A DNA stretch of 64,000 nucleotides. Source: Geomonas subterranea (lineage in GTDB: Bacteria; Desulfobacterota; Desulfuromonadia; Geobacterales; Geobacteraceae). Location of the stretch: assembly GCF_019063845.1 (NCBI RefSeq), contig NZ_CP077683.1:2968501-3032500 (forward strand). The letters run 5' to 3'. The notes beneath the pieces are model-generated. The model was given only the letters and a program-made list of their open reading frames with translations, was not told the origin of the DNA and searched no databases. Position numbers and translations under genes: made by a program. Below are positions 36,043 to 44,261 of the stretch, piece after piece (the first letter of the stretch is position 1; every line of letters begins with the position of its first letter).

Positions 36043-36988
36043 CGGCGCAATCCTTCCTGCCCAGCAGCGAGCCTGCCGGCACCTTGTAGCCGGCGAGGAA
36101 ATCCCCCGCCGCCATCCGCTTCTTCCCTTCCAGCTGCAGCTCGCGGATGAGGAGGCTCCCCTCGCCGCAGGCGACCTCGATGCCGTCGCGGCCGGCGGCA
36201 ACCACCTCGCCGGGGTTACCCGTTCCGGCGGCGGTCTGCACCTTGTACACCTTCAACAGCTTGTCGTCGAGGAAGCTGAAGGCGCCGGGCCACGGGGTCA
36301 TGCCGCGCACCTGGTTCTTGATGTCCTGGGCGCTCCTGGTCCAGTTGATGAGGCCGTCTTCCTTCTTCATCATGGGGGCGTAGCAGGTGAGCGAGTCGTC
36401 CTGTTTCTCCGGGGTCAGCTCTCCGGCCACCAGGCGGTCCAGGGTCTGGGCCAGGAGCTCCGCTCCGAGCTGCGACATGCGGTCGTGCAGGCTCTGGGTA
36501 TCCTCGTCCGGATCGATGGGGGTCGCGCTTTTAAGGAGCATGTCGCCGGTGTCGAGCCCCACGTCCATCATCATGGTGGTGACCCCGGTCTCGGCCTCGC
36601 CGTTGATGATGCACCAGTTGAGCGGCGCGGCGCCGCGGTAGCGCGGCAAAAGCGAGGCGTGCACGTTGATGCAGCCATGTTTCGGGATCTCCAGGAGCGC
36701 CTTGGGGAGGATCTGTCCGAAGGCGACCACGACGATCAGGTCCGGCTGAAGGGCGCGGATCTCCTCGATGGACTCGGGGAGGCGCACCTTGACCGGCTGC
36801 AGCACGGGGATGCCGTGCTCCTGGGCCACCACCTTCACCGGCGGCGGCAGGGTCTGCTGCCCCCTCCCCTTGGGACGGTCGGGCTGGGTGACCACGGCCA
36901 CCACGTTTTCACCGCGCTCGATGAGGGTGCGCAGGGTCGGGCAGGCGAATTCGGGAGTTCCCATGAAGATGATGCGCAAACCGGTCAT
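36032..36988 (-). CDS. fmt: Methionyl-tRNA formyltransferase
   Basis: Formylates initiator Met-tRNA using 10-formyl-THF. The 318-residue protein has IIFMGTPEFACPTL at the start, INVHASLLPRYRGAAPLNW (catalytic Asn/His), the conserved TGVTTMMMDVGLDTGDML, and a C-terminal OB-like domain. It overlaps def by four bases (ATGA) and DUF116 by 11. Confidence 0.97.
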   Translation of the reverse strand: MTGLRIIFMGTPEFACPTLRTLIERGENVVAVVTQPDRPKGRGQQTLPPPVKVVAQEHGIPVLQPVKVRLPESIEEIRALQPDLIVVVAFGQILPKALLEIPKHGCINVHASLLPRYRGAAPLNWCIINGEAETGVTTMMMDVGLDTGDMLLKSATPIDPDEDTQSLHDRMSQLGAELLAQTLDRLVAGELTPEKQDDSLTCYAPMMKKEDGLINWTRSAQDIKNQVRGMTPWPGAFSFLDDKLLKVYKVQTAAGTGNPGEVVAAGRDGIEVACGEGSLLIRELQLEGKKRMAAGDFLAGYKVPAGSLLGRKDCAVGA

Positions 36989-37503
36989 CGAAGCTGCTCC
37001 TTTGCCTCTTCCTGGGCGCGCTGGTAGCGCTTGCGGAAGATCCCCTTCTTGAGCGGGGAGAGGTGGTCTATGAAGAGGACGCCGTCCAGGTGGTCGATCT
37101 CGTGCTGGAACGCGATGGCCAGCAGGTCATCGGCGCGGATCACCACCTCCTCGCCCTCAAGGTTCAGCATCTTCACCACGACGCGGGCGTGACGCCGCAC
37201 GTTGGCAGAGAACTTGGGCACCGACAGGCACCCCTCCTCCTCGTAGGCCTCCCCCTCGGCGTGAACGATCTCGGGGTTGATGGCGACGATCAGCTCGGGG
37301 CTCTCGTCCTTGCACGAGACATCGATCACCACGATGCGCTGGTGCACCCCGATCTGGGGGGCGGCAAGGCCGACGCCGGGGGCGTCGTACATGGTCTCGG
37401 CCATGTCCCGCACCAGTTCGCGGGTCTTGTCGGTGATCACGGTAACCGGCAGGGAGCGTTTTTTGAGCTCCGGGTCCGGATAGGTCAATATTTTTCGTAC
37501 CAT
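36985..37503 (-). CDS. def: Peptide deformylase
   Basis: Removes the formyl group from new proteins. The 172-residue protein shows GVGLAAPQIGV, EEGCLSVP and QHEIDHLDGVLF, the metal-binding Cys and two His with the catalytic Glu. ATG 37503 has AAGGA upstream; a longer frame to 37539 lacks support. First gene of the def-fmt-DUF116 operon. Confidence 0.97.
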   Translation of the reverse strand: MVRKILTYPDPELKKRSLPVTVITDKTRELVRDMAETMYDAPGVGLAAPQIGVHQRIVVIDVSCKDESPELIVAINPEIVHAEGEAYEEEGCLSVPKFSANVRRHARVVVKMLNLEGEEVVIRADDLLAIAFQHEIDHLDGVLFIDHLSPLKKGIFRKRYQRAQEEAKEQLR

Positions 37504-37537
37504 AAGTCCTTCCTTTGGCTTTGAGGCTATCCGGGTC

Positions 37538-37567
37538 ACTATACTAAAGTTATCAGGGAAAAATCAA
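37538..37567 (-). promoter_or_regulatory. Predicted promoter of def-fmt-DUF116
   Basis: Minus strand: TTGATT (37567-37562), 18-bp spacer, TATAGT (37543-37538), about 30 bases before the def start. Confidence 0.6.
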
Positions 37568-37593
37568 CGACATACTCATGAGGGAGGCGGCGC

Positions 37594-37619
37594 GCCGGGG
37601 ACGCCGGCCGGGGACGCCG
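37594..37619. repeat. Tandem 13-bp repeat
   Basis: GCCGGGGACGCCG occurs twice in direct tandem (37594-37606, 37607-37619), upstream of a series of GTCAAA motifs (three copies, 37625-37675). This 497-bp gap (37504-38000) otherwise contains the def promoter and one possible small ORF. Confidence 0.5.
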
Positions 37620-37772
37620 CGCGTCAAAATCCCGCCATCACGGGAGCCAAAGTCAAAATCACGACGGTCAAAAAAACCGCGTCCGCCGCACCTGGTCCAG
37701 CGATTTCGCATGGTTAGCCGGAGGGAACGTCTCTTGCTTGTCCCACTCTTCGACAGGCAGCGGGAGGACAAC

Positions 37773-37967
37773 ATGAAGCAGCAGATAATGGCAGCACCGA
37801 CAGCACTCAACGCGGGAAAAATCCTAGCCCCGGCACCCCTTCTTATAGCCGCCCTGCCGCACCTCCCGGCCCGGGGGCGCGCCGACTCCCCGTCCCGCGT
37901 GCCGGCCAGACACCCGCGCCGCCTGTGGGGGCGCGAGGACGGCTTCACCATGGCGGCACCCCGCTAG
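37773..37967 (+). CDS. Possible 64-residue hypothetical protein
   Basis: An ATG with GGAGG four bases upstream opens a frame of 64 codons with a hydrophobic first half (LNAGKILAPAPLLIAAL) and an Arg/Pro-rich end. I recognise no family. The good ribosome binding site argues for it; the composition, typical of GC-rich noncoding DNA, argues against. Confidence 0.25.
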   Translation: MKQQIMAAPTALNAGKILAPAPLLIAALPHLPARGRADSPSRVPARHPRRLWGREDGFTMAAPR

Positions 37968-38000
37968 CACGCCGAAAGGGGGTCCAGCGGGACCGCGCCG

Positions 38001-38612
38001 CTAGCGCCCCGTCACCAGCCTCCGCCCCATGAGACGCGCCCGCGTCAAGACCCGTTGTCCCGCCCCCTGGCGCTCTTCACGCGCCGCCAGCCCCACGAAG
38101 ATGGTCCCCGTGCAACTTGCCCCCAGCAGTTCCGCGCTCTGCCGAAGCGTTTTCACGACCGGCGTGAACAGCCGCGCCAGGAAGCCAGGCGCCGCGCTGG
38201 CCGCCACGAGCACCGCCCGCCGGGGTTTCTCCCGGCTGCGGACCTTCGGCGCCGGGACGCCCCAGGGCCAGTAGGCGTAGCAGACCAGCCGCTCTACGAA
38301 GCGCTTGGTGAGCGCGGTGACCGACCCGAAGTTGGTCGGCGAGGCGAGCACCAGCGCCTGGCATCCCTCCACCAGGTCGAGCACCCGCGCCATCTCGTCG
38401 GCGACGGGGCAGATGCCGCGCGCGCCTCCGGGGCTCTGGGTGCAGAGCCGGCAGTTGGTACAGAACTCCACGTGCGTGTCCAGGAGGTAGATCTTTTGCA
38501 CCTGGGCGCCGGCCTGGGCGGCGCCGGCCAGGACCTCGTCGACCACCTGGTCGACCATCCCCCCCTTGCGGTAACTCCCCACGATGGCGACCACCTTCAC
38601 TGCGTCATCCAT
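38001..38612 (-). CDS. NADPH-dependent FMN reductase / iron-sulfur flavoprotein-like protein
   Basis: A 203-residue flavodoxin-fold protein: IVGSYRKGGMVDQVVDEVL binds FMN phosphate and LASPTNFGSVTALTKRFVERL follows the family. Cysteines in CTNCRLC and a fourth ten residues later resemble the compact cluster of Isf-type iron-sulfur flavoproteins, so it may carry a 4Fe-4S cluster. Electron donor and acceptor are unknown. ATG has GGAGG four bases upstream. Confidence 0.8.
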   Translation of the reverse strand: MDDAVKVVAIVGSYRKGGMVDQVVDEVLAGAAQAGAQVQKIYLLDTHVEFCTNCRLCTQSPGGARGICPVADEMARVLDLVEGCQALVLASPTNFGSVTALTKRFVERLVCYAYWPWGVPAPKVRSREKPRRAVLVAASAAPGFLARLFTPVVKTLRQSAELLGASCTGTIFVGLAAREERQGAGQRVLTRARLMGRRLVTGR

Positions 38613-38652
38613 AACGCCTCCGACAGCCCGCCTGCCCGTGGCACCCCTGCTC

Positions 38653-38697
38653 ACGGCGGCGCCCTCCCCCCTGCCCCTCTCCCGGAGGGCGAAGGGG
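38653..38697. repeat. REP-like GC palindrome
   Basis: A C-rich then G-rich imperfect palindrome around CCCCTCTCCCGGAGGGCGAAGGGG, similar to those near 52.1, 55.0, 56.0 and 61.5 kb. Confidence 0.5.
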
Positions 38698-38721
38698 AAA
38701 GCGACCGGCGGCAAGGACTAC

Positions 38722-38883
38722 TTACTTTGATTCCGCATCCGGCGCCGCCTGTTCGGCCCGCACCTTGCGCTCCAGTTTCCTTCTGCGGCGCCCCCCCAGG
38801 AAGGATTCCTCGATCACGATGAAAACGAACAGCACGATGAAAAGGGCGAAGATGACGCCCAGAATCTTGAACAGCAGGGTCAT
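38722..38883 (-). CDS. Small single-helix membrane protein (53 residues)
   Basis: ATG at 38883 with GGAGT eight bases upstream opens 53 codons: one hydrophobic helix (LLFKILGVIFALFIVLFVFI, residues 3-22), then a very basic stretch (GGRRRRKLERKVR) and an acidic/Ala end. The positive-inside pattern places the C-terminus in the cytoplasm. Function unknown. It lies between the FMN reductase and the thiolase-like gene. Confidence 0.65.
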   Translation of the reverse strand: MTLLFKILGVIFALFIVLFVFIVIEESFLGGRRRRKLERKVRAEQAAPDAESK

Positions 38884-38976
38884 GTTGCGCTCACTCCTTA
38901 CGGTTCCCGTCTAGCCCGGGGAGCCCGGACCGGCGGCTACTATACCCATCCCGCGCGCCCTGTCAAGGCAAACCCG

Positions 38977-40578
38977 CTAGCCGTTGCCGGTCAGCTTCTT
39001 CCAGCCGCTGCCGGCCAGCTCCAGCACCCCGTCCATGGTGCGGCGGTAGAACCGCTTGACCGGGATGCGGTTCACGAGGATCTCCTCGCCGCTCCGCTCA
39101 AGGCTCACCGGCTCCCCCGATTTCAGCTGCACGATGTCGCGGTAGTGCTCCCCCCCGACGCCGAAGAGGAAGGAATAGCGCTGGCCGTGGGCCAGGCAGG
39201 AGACGATCAGGACGATCCCTTCCGGGTCGCCGCTCTTGAAGTCGAAGCGGGTGGTGGCGGCGACGAAGCGCCCCTGCACCGGCTCGCCATTTAAGAGTTC
39301 GTTCACGGTCAGGTTCTTCGGTTTCATGCGGCCAAGCGGGGGAAGTCCCCACGGCGAGAGCTCGGGGCGTGGGCGCTGGCGGTAGTGGCTGGTGCGCTCC
39401 AGAAGGGTCACCACGTTGTTGTTGATAGGACCGCCGATGGAGTGGGCGAGCCCCATCTGGAAACGTCCGCCGGTGATCAGGCGGTGGTTCTCCACGATCT
39501 GGATCATCCCCGTGGCCCCCAGCGGATGGCCGCGCCCCTTGAGACCGCCGGTCACGTTGGTGGGGAAGCTGCCGAATTCGCCGGTCAGCTCGTCGTTTAA
39601 AAGCGCCTCGAGGATGCGGCGGCGCGGCACGAAGCCCAGGTCCACCATGTTGATGGGGCCAAAGCCGTTGAAGGGGTCGTGCATGTTCACGTGGATCTTG
39701 CCGGCGAAGTCGGTGATCTTCCTGATCCCGGCCATGGCGTAGGCCTCGGCGGCCGCGCGCACCGTGGCGGGGAAGCTGTGGAAGTAGGGGCGGTCGGCGA
39801 TGGTGGGGATGTCGGTGGCGCTCCCGACCCCGGAGACGATCACCTCGTGCGGCGTCGCCGAAAGGAGCACCGCGGCCACGCCGTCGGACATGGGGCAGAA
39901 GTCATGGTAGCGCAAAGGCCACCAGTAGCGGTAGTTCTTGCCGGTGACGATCTGGCGGTAGTACTCCTCCAGCGGGATCTCAAAGGAGAGGTGGGCATCG
40001 GGGTTTTTGGCGGCGAAGCGGTGCGCGCGCTGGGTCAACAGCGCCGAGAAGGCGGTCCACTCCTCCGTGGACAGTTTGAGCCGCTCGATCAGCGAGCGCG
40101 CCACCAGCGCGCCGCAGGCGGGCATCGAGAGGCCGAACTCGGCCTCGTCCCTGTCGATCACGCCGGCCACGATGCGGGTCGCCTGCCCGGTGGAGACGTC
40201 GCTCATCTTCTGGATGCCGATGGCGAGGACGTGGTCGCAGCGCCCCGAGGCGATCTGCAGGTAGGCGTACTCGAGGGCCGAGGCGCCGGAGGAGGAGGCC
40301 GTGTCGATCAGCACCGACTTGGCGCCGGAGATGCCGAGCACGCCGGCGATCTTGGCCGCGGTGTTGTCCACGCCGGAGAAGGCGACCGGGTTTTGGCACC
40401 CCACCACGACGGCGCCGACGTCGCCGCGACGGATGCGGCTCCCGGCGAAGACCTCCCCCGCCTTTTCGGCCATCTGCAGAAAGCTCAGCGACTCACGCTC
40501 ACGGCCGTTGTAGCGCCCCACCGGCGCCGCGTACGAGGAGGCGACGTAGACCTCCCTGGGTTTGAATTTCTGCGTCAC
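38977..40578 (-). CDS. Thiolase-like protein with Ser at the nucleophile position, fused to an OB-fold tail
   Basis: A 533-residue protein. Residues about 8-410 follow the SCP2/thiolase superfamily (VDNTAAKIAGVLGISGAKSVLIDT, NMHDPFNGFGPINMVDLGF, KGRGHPLGATG with the active-site His). However, the nucleophilic Cys of C-X-S-G is Ser95 (ASSSGASAL), and the second active-site Cys is replaced by Ser in HSIGG. The last about 110 residues look like the DUF35 OB-fold often encoded beside such thiolases. It may bind acyl-CoA without thiolysis or work as a partner subunit. GTG 40578 has GGAGGG four bases upstream. Confidence 0.75.
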   Translation of the reverse strand: MTQKFKPREVYVASSYAAPVGRYNGRERESLSFLQMAEKAGEVFAGSRIRRGDVGAVVVGCQNPVAFSGVDNTAAKIAGVLGISGAKSVLIDTASSSGASALEYAYLQIASGRCDHVLAIGIQKMSDVSTGQATRIVAGVIDRDEAEFGLSMPACGALVARSLIERLKLSTEEWTAFSALLTQRAHRFAAKNPDAHLSFEIPLEEYYRQIVTGKNYRYWWPLRYHDFCPMSDGVAAVLLSATPHEVIVSGVGSATDIPTIADRPYFHSFPATVRAAAEAYAMAGIRKITDFAGKIHVNMHDPFNGFGPINMVDLGFVPRRRILEALLNDELTGEFGSFPTNVTGGLKGRGHPLGATGMIQIVENHRLITGGRFQMGLAHSIGGPINNNVVTLLERTSHYRQRPRPELSPWGLPPLGRMKPKNLTVNELLNGEPVQGRFVAATTRFDFKSGDPEGIVLIVSCLAHGQRYSFLFGVGGEHYRDIVQLKSGEPVSLERSGEEILVNRIPVKRFYRRTMDGVLELAGSGWKKLTGNG

Positions 40579-40627
40579 GGATCCCTCCTGCAAGGGGCGT
40601 CCCGCCGCCGTGCGGCATTGAATAGCC

Positions 40628-40656
40628 TTGCCAGCGCCCGCCCACTCTGCTATGTA
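40628..40656 (+). promoter_or_regulatory. Predicted promoter of the VOC gene
   Basis: TTGCCA (40628-40633), 17-bp spacer, TATGTA (40651-40656), 40 bases before the ATG. Confidence 0.45.
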
Positions 40657-40695
40657 TTAGAACGCTGTCACAACATATCACTCAAGGCGGTTTTC

Positions 40696-41049
40696 ATGGT
40701 AGAGAAAATTAAGAATATTGTTGTATTTGTCAAGGACATCAAGGCCGCGCGCCGTTTTTACCGGGAGCAGCTGGGCCTGCCCGCCGGGCAGGAGACCGAG
40801 TACATGATGGAGTTCCTCCCGGGCGAGGGGACGGCGCTCGGTATCTCTTTGGCCATGCACGAGGCGGCGCAGAAGCTGGTCGGTCGCCACACCGGGATCA
40901 CCTTCACGGTCAAAGGGCTCGAGGAACTCTACGCCCGGCTGACCCGGGAGGGGGTGCGCTTCACCGAGCCCCTGGAGAAGAGCCCGTGGGGGAAAATGGC
41001 GGTTGTCGCGGACCCGGACGGCAACGAGTTTGCCCTGGTGGAGATGTGA
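40696..41049 (+). CDS. VOC (glyoxalase/bleomycin-resistance fold) protein
   Basis: A 117-residue single VOC unit: IVVFVKDIKAARRFYREQLGLP at the start and VADPDGNEFALVEM at the end, the usual paired beta-alpha-beta modules with a metal-binding Glu. Substrate unknown. AGGCGG lies before the ATG. The next gene's GTG start overlaps its stop by four bases. Confidence 0.85.
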   Translation: MVEKIKNIVVFVKDIKAARRFYREQLGLPAGQETEYMMEFLPGEGTALGISLAMHEAAQKLVGRHTGITFTVKGLEELYARLTREGVRFTEPLEKSPWGKMAVVADPDGNEFALVEM

Positions 41050-41609
41050 GAAGGTTTTTGATGACGGCGCTGCTGCTTCTAAGCGCCGGCACGGCGGCCC
41101 TGGGCGCCCTCCCCGCGCCGCGCCCCTACAGCGGCTGCGGCGTCCTCATCCTGAAAAAGGGGGCGGGGTGGCACCCCGATAGCCTCGCGCTGTACCAGGA
41201 GCCCGGGGTGCGGCGGGTCGCCGAGACGACGCCCGGCGCGCTGCCGCGTCTCTCCGGGGACGACGCGGAGCCGCTTCTGGCGGCGAGCGAACGGCGCGGC
41301 GGCTGGGTCAGGGTGGCGCTGGACGACGCGGGACGCCAGGGGTGGCTCGAAAAGGCCCGCGGCTGGGAGTACCGCGAGTGGCGCGACTTCCTCCCCGGGC
41401 GCACGGTGCGGCTCCTCCCCGGCCTGAAGAAGGAGTGGTACCAGCTGCGGCTGTCACCCGGCGGGGAGGCGAGCCCCGCGCCGCCGCTCTCCCGGGACCG
41501 GGAAGTGCGGGTCGTGGAGGTGGCGCAGGAGTGGGCCAGGATAGAGGCTCCGGCCGGGTGGCTGCGCTGGCGCGACCCCGACGGCAGGCTCACCGTCTCC
41601 CTCAAGTGA
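41046..41609 (+). CDS. Secreted SH3-like hypothetical protein
   Basis: A 187-residue protein. The GTG at 41046 (overlapping the previous stop) gives MRRFLMTALLLLSAGTAALG, a good signal peptide; ATG 41061 would cut it short. The mature part has two short beta-rich modules, each with a GWVRVALDD/WARIEAPAGWL pattern, like bacterial SH3 domains. No catalytic motif is seen. Translation is coupled to the VOC gene. Confidence 0.6.
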   Translation: MRRFLMTALLLLSAGTAALGALPAPRPYSGCGVLILKKGAGWHPDSLALYQEPGVRRVAETTPGALPRLSGDDAEPLLAASERRGGWVRVALDDAGRQGWLEKARGWEYREWRDFLPGRTVRLLPGLKKEWYQLRLSPGGEASPAPPLSRDREVRVVEVAQEWARIEAPAGWLRWRDPDGRLTVSLK

Positions 41610-41632
41610 GACGGTGAAAATAGAAAAAGCAT

Positions 41633-41661
41633 TGACATTGCTATCCCTGCATGTTATTTGA
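41633..41661 (+). promoter_or_regulatory. Predicted promoter of the aminotransferase leader
   Basis: TTGACA (41633-41638), 17-bp spacer, TATTTG (41656-41661). It lies upstream of a hairpin and a terminator, so transcripts would have a leader of about 185 bases. Confidence 0.45.
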
Positions 41662-41710
41662 GGCGTCATGTATACTAACAACGTTACATCACGTGGCACC
41701 GTCCACGCGG

Positions 41711-41802
41711 CAGCAGCGGCCAGACCCTTTTAGAGCCGCCACTGCTGATTAGAAAATTTGATTTCTACTGAAGGCCGTGGGGGACTCCCGCGGCCTTTTT
41801 TT
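41711..41802 (+). terminator. Structured leader with intrinsic terminator before the aminotransferase
   Basis: Hairpin one: CAGCAGCGGC (41711-41720) with GCCG-CCA-CTGCTG (41735-41747). Terminator: AGGCCGTGGG / CCCGCGGCCT (41772-41796), then seven T residues up to 41802, 51 bases before the start codon. CCACG (41703-41707) could pair with CGTGG (41776-41780) and break the terminator. It may be an attenuator, or simply the terminator of the VOC operon. Confidence 0.55.
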
Positions 41803-41853
41803 ATACAAAATTCGCTTCAGTCCGGCAGATACATACACATCAGGGGGGAAAGA

Positions 41854-43158
41854 ATGCGCAACGAGATAGTCACTCCCGGCGCGGGAGAACTTACCTACGA
41901 AATCCGAAACATCGTCACCGTGGCCGAGAAAGTGCAGCGCCTCGGGGTGAAGATCAACTGGGAGAACATCGGGGACCCCATCGTCAAGGGAGAGACCATC
42001 CCGCTCTGGATGAAGGAGATCGTTGCGGCCGAGGCGATGCACGACGAGAGCTACGCCTACTGCCCCACCCGCGGAGTGCTGGAGACCCGCGAGTTCATCT
42101 GCGAAATCACCAACAAGCGCGGCGGCGCGCAGATCACCCCCGACGACATCATCTTCTTCAACGGCCTGGGCGACGCCATCGCCAAGGTCTACGGGAACCT
42201 GAGGGCCGAGAGCCGCGTGCTGATGCCGTCGCCGACCTACACCACCCACTCCATCGGCGAGGCGGCCCACGCCAACGCGGTCCCGGTCTGCTACCGCCTC
42301 AAACCGGAGGACAACTGGTACCCGGACATGGAAGACCTGGAGTGCCACGTCAAGTACAACCCGCAGATCTCGGGCATCATGCTCATCAACCCGGACAACC
42401 CGACCGGGATGGTCTACCCCCCCGAGGTGCTCAAGCAGATCGTGGCCATCGCAAAGAAATACGACCTGTTCCTGATCGCCGACGAGGTGTACAGCAACAT
42501 CGTCTACAACGGCGAGCATACCGTCCCCATCTCCGACGTGATCGGCGAGGTCCCGGCCATCGCCATGAAGGGGATCTCCAAGGAACTCCCCTGGCCCGGC
42601 TCGCGCTGCGGCTGGATCGAGGTGTACAACGGCGAGCGCGACCCGCGCTTCAAGAAGTTCGTGAACTCCATCCTCTCCTCCAAGATGAACGAGGTCTGCT
42701 CCACGACGCTGCCGCAGCGCTGCCTCCCCGCGGTGATGAAGCACCCGGAGTACCACAACTACCTGAAGGAGCGCATCGGGCGCTACGAGAAGATGAGCAA
42801 CATCATGTACGAGGCGCTCTCCCGGGTCCCCGAGCTGGCGGTGAACCGCACCAACGGCGCCTTCTACATGGCCGTCCCCTTCAAGCAGGGGGTGCTGAAC
42901 GACACCCAGAGCCTGCCGATCAAGAACCCGGAGATCCGCGCCCTGGTGGAAGGGATCGTGAACCAGCCCGGCGTCGCACCGGACAAGCGTTTCGTCTACT
43001 ACATCCTGGCGCACACCGGCATCTGCGTGGTGCCGCTCTCCTCCTTCAACACCGAGCTCCTGGGCTTCCGCGTGACGCTCCTTGAGCGCGACGAGGAGGA
43101 GTGCCGCAAGATCTACCGCACCCTGACCGAGAACATCGCCGCCTACCTCGCCTCCTAG
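41854..43158 (+). CDS. PLP-dependent class I/II aminotransferase
   Basis: A 434-residue fold-type I aminotransferase. Visible motifs: NPDNPTGMVYPP, the PLP Asp/Tyr in LIADEVYSN, the Schiff-base Lys in KGISKELPWPGSRCGW, and an Arg near the end (GFRVTLL) for the substrate carboxylate. Alanine or aspartate aminotransferase is plausible; the substrate is not certain. ATG is preceded by GGGGGG. A strong terminator follows. Confidence 0.9.
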   Translation: MRNEIVTPGAGELTYEIRNIVTVAEKVQRLGVKINWENIGDPIVKGETIPLWMKEIVAAEAMHDESYAYCPTRGVLETREFICEITNKRGGAQITPDDIIFFNGLGDAIAKVYGNLRAESRVLMPSPTYTTHSIGEAAHANAVPVCYRLKPEDNWYPDMEDLECHVKYNPQISGIMLINPDNPTGMVYPPEVLKQIVAIAKKYDLFLIADEVYSNIVYNGEHTVPISDVIGEVPAIAMKGISKELPWPGSRCGWIEVYNGERDPRFKKFVNSILSSKMNEVCSTTLPQRCLPAVMKHPEYHNYLKERIGRYEKMSNIMYEALSRVPELAVNRTNGAFYMAVPFKQGVLNDTQSLPIKNPEIRALVEGIVNQPGVAPDKRFVYYILAHTGICVVPLSSFNTELLGFRVTLLERDEEECRKIYRTLTENIAAYLAS

Positions 43159-43206
43159 CGGGGAGGCATCCCTCCCCGTCCCTCCCCCCCGGGAAGGGAA
43201 CCTTCT

Positions 43207-43238
43207 GCCCCGCTTTGGTCTCCAAAGCGGGGCTTTTT
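43207..43238 (+). terminator. Intrinsic terminator after the aminotransferase
   Basis: GCCCCGCTTTGG (43207-43218), loop TCT, CCAAAGCGGGGC (43222-43233), TTTTT: a perfect 12-bp stem. Confidence 0.92.
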
Positions 43239-43259
43239 GTTCGCAAGTGGACGTCCTCA

Positions 43260-43289
43260 TTGACTATTGAGCGGCAGTTGTGCTATCCA
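43260..43289 (+). promoter_or_regulatory. Possible promoter of the che operon
   Basis: TTGACT (43260-43265), 18-bp spacer, TATCCA (43284-43289), about 85 bases before cheR. Confidence 0.4.
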
Positions 43290-43377
43290 TTCTCCATTTG
43301 CGCAGCATCCTCACCACCGTAGGGGTTCATGATGACCTCGGCAGCACCGGAAAGAAGGCGGTCGGCGGCAAACGCCC

Positions 43378-44223
43378 GTGGCGCGGCACATGCTTAGCGG
43401 CATAACCGGCAGCGTAGAACCGGATATCGCCCCGGACACCTTCGAGGTCATCGGGCGCATCCTCAAGGCCCGCTCGGGGTTCACCCTGGAGGGGTACAAG
43501 GACAAATGCGTCAAGCGGCGCATCCACATCCGGGTGCGCGCCACCCACTCCCCCTCACCCGAGGCGTACGGCGAGCTCCTCACCCGCAGCACCGCCGAAC
43601 AGGACCACCTGCTCCGGGTGCTCACCATCCACGTCTCCCACTTCTTCAGAAATCCTCCGGTCTTCGAGAAACTGGGCGCCGAGATCCTGCCGCAGCTGCT
43701 CGAGCAGCGCCACCAAGTCCGGGCCCTGAGCGTCGGGTGCGCCGGCGGGGAAGAGCCGTACACCCTCGCGCTGCTCATGAAGGAGCGCTTTCCAGAAGCG
43801 GTCGCCGCGGGGCGGGTCACCATCCTCGGCGTCGATGTGGACGCGGCCATCCTGGACCAGGCGCGGGAAGCGCTGTACCACCCGGACCGGCTGGCGGAGG
43901 TTCCGCCGCAGCTGCTGGAGCGCCACTTCACCCCGGAGGGTGGACGCTACCGCCTCTGTCCGGAGGTCCGCGGCCAGGTCCTTTTCGAGCACGCCGACCT
44001 GAACCACCGGCAGGGGTGGGACCCCTGCGACCTGATCCTTTGTCGCAACGTGCTGATCTACTTCGAGAGGGAGCGGCAGGAAACCGTCCTAAACGGCTTC
44101 GCCGACGCCCTCTCCCCGGGGGCGTACCTGGTGCTGGGCAAGGCCGAGACCCTTTTCGGCACCGCCCGCAAACGCTTCAAGACGATCTGCCCCGTGGAGA
44201 GGATCTACCGGGCGTTGAATTAA
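43378..44223 (+). CDS. cheR: Chemotaxis protein methyltransferase CheR
   Basis: Methylates glutamates of the chemoreceptor using SAM. The 281-residue protein has the N-terminal helical domain ([20 protein letters not shown]) and the SAM site [17 protein letters not shown], then [11 protein letters not shown] and [11 protein letters not shown]. The GTG start has no strong ribosome binding site; ATG 43390 is possible. It heads a six-gene chemosensory operon. Confidence 0.93.
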   Translation: MARHMLSGITGSVEPDIAPDTFEVIGRILKARSGFTLEGYKDKCVKRRIHIRVRATHSPSPEAYGELLTRSTAEQDHLLRVLTIHVSHFFRNPPVFEKLGAEILPQLLEQRHQVRALSVGCAGGEEPYTLALLMKERFPEAVAAGRVTILGVDVDAAILDQAREALYHPDRLAEVPPQLLERHFTPEGGRYRLCPEVRGQVLFEHADLNHRQGWDPCDLILCRNVLIYFERERQETVLNGFADALSPGAYLVLGKAETLFGTARKRFKTICPVERIYRALN

Positions 44224-44261
44224 CCGTTTACCGCTTGCCATTCATCAAAGGAGTCCGCCCC

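Noticed and set aside
37578-37772. Longer version of the small frame before 37773
   Set aside because: The part upstream of 37773 lies in tandem repeats and has no ribosome binding site; only the ATG at 37773 has GGAGG.
41690-41802. Classical T-box leader
   Set aside because: TGGCACCG resembles part of the T-box, but there is no room for Stem I and the motif is followed by TCCACG, not CG.
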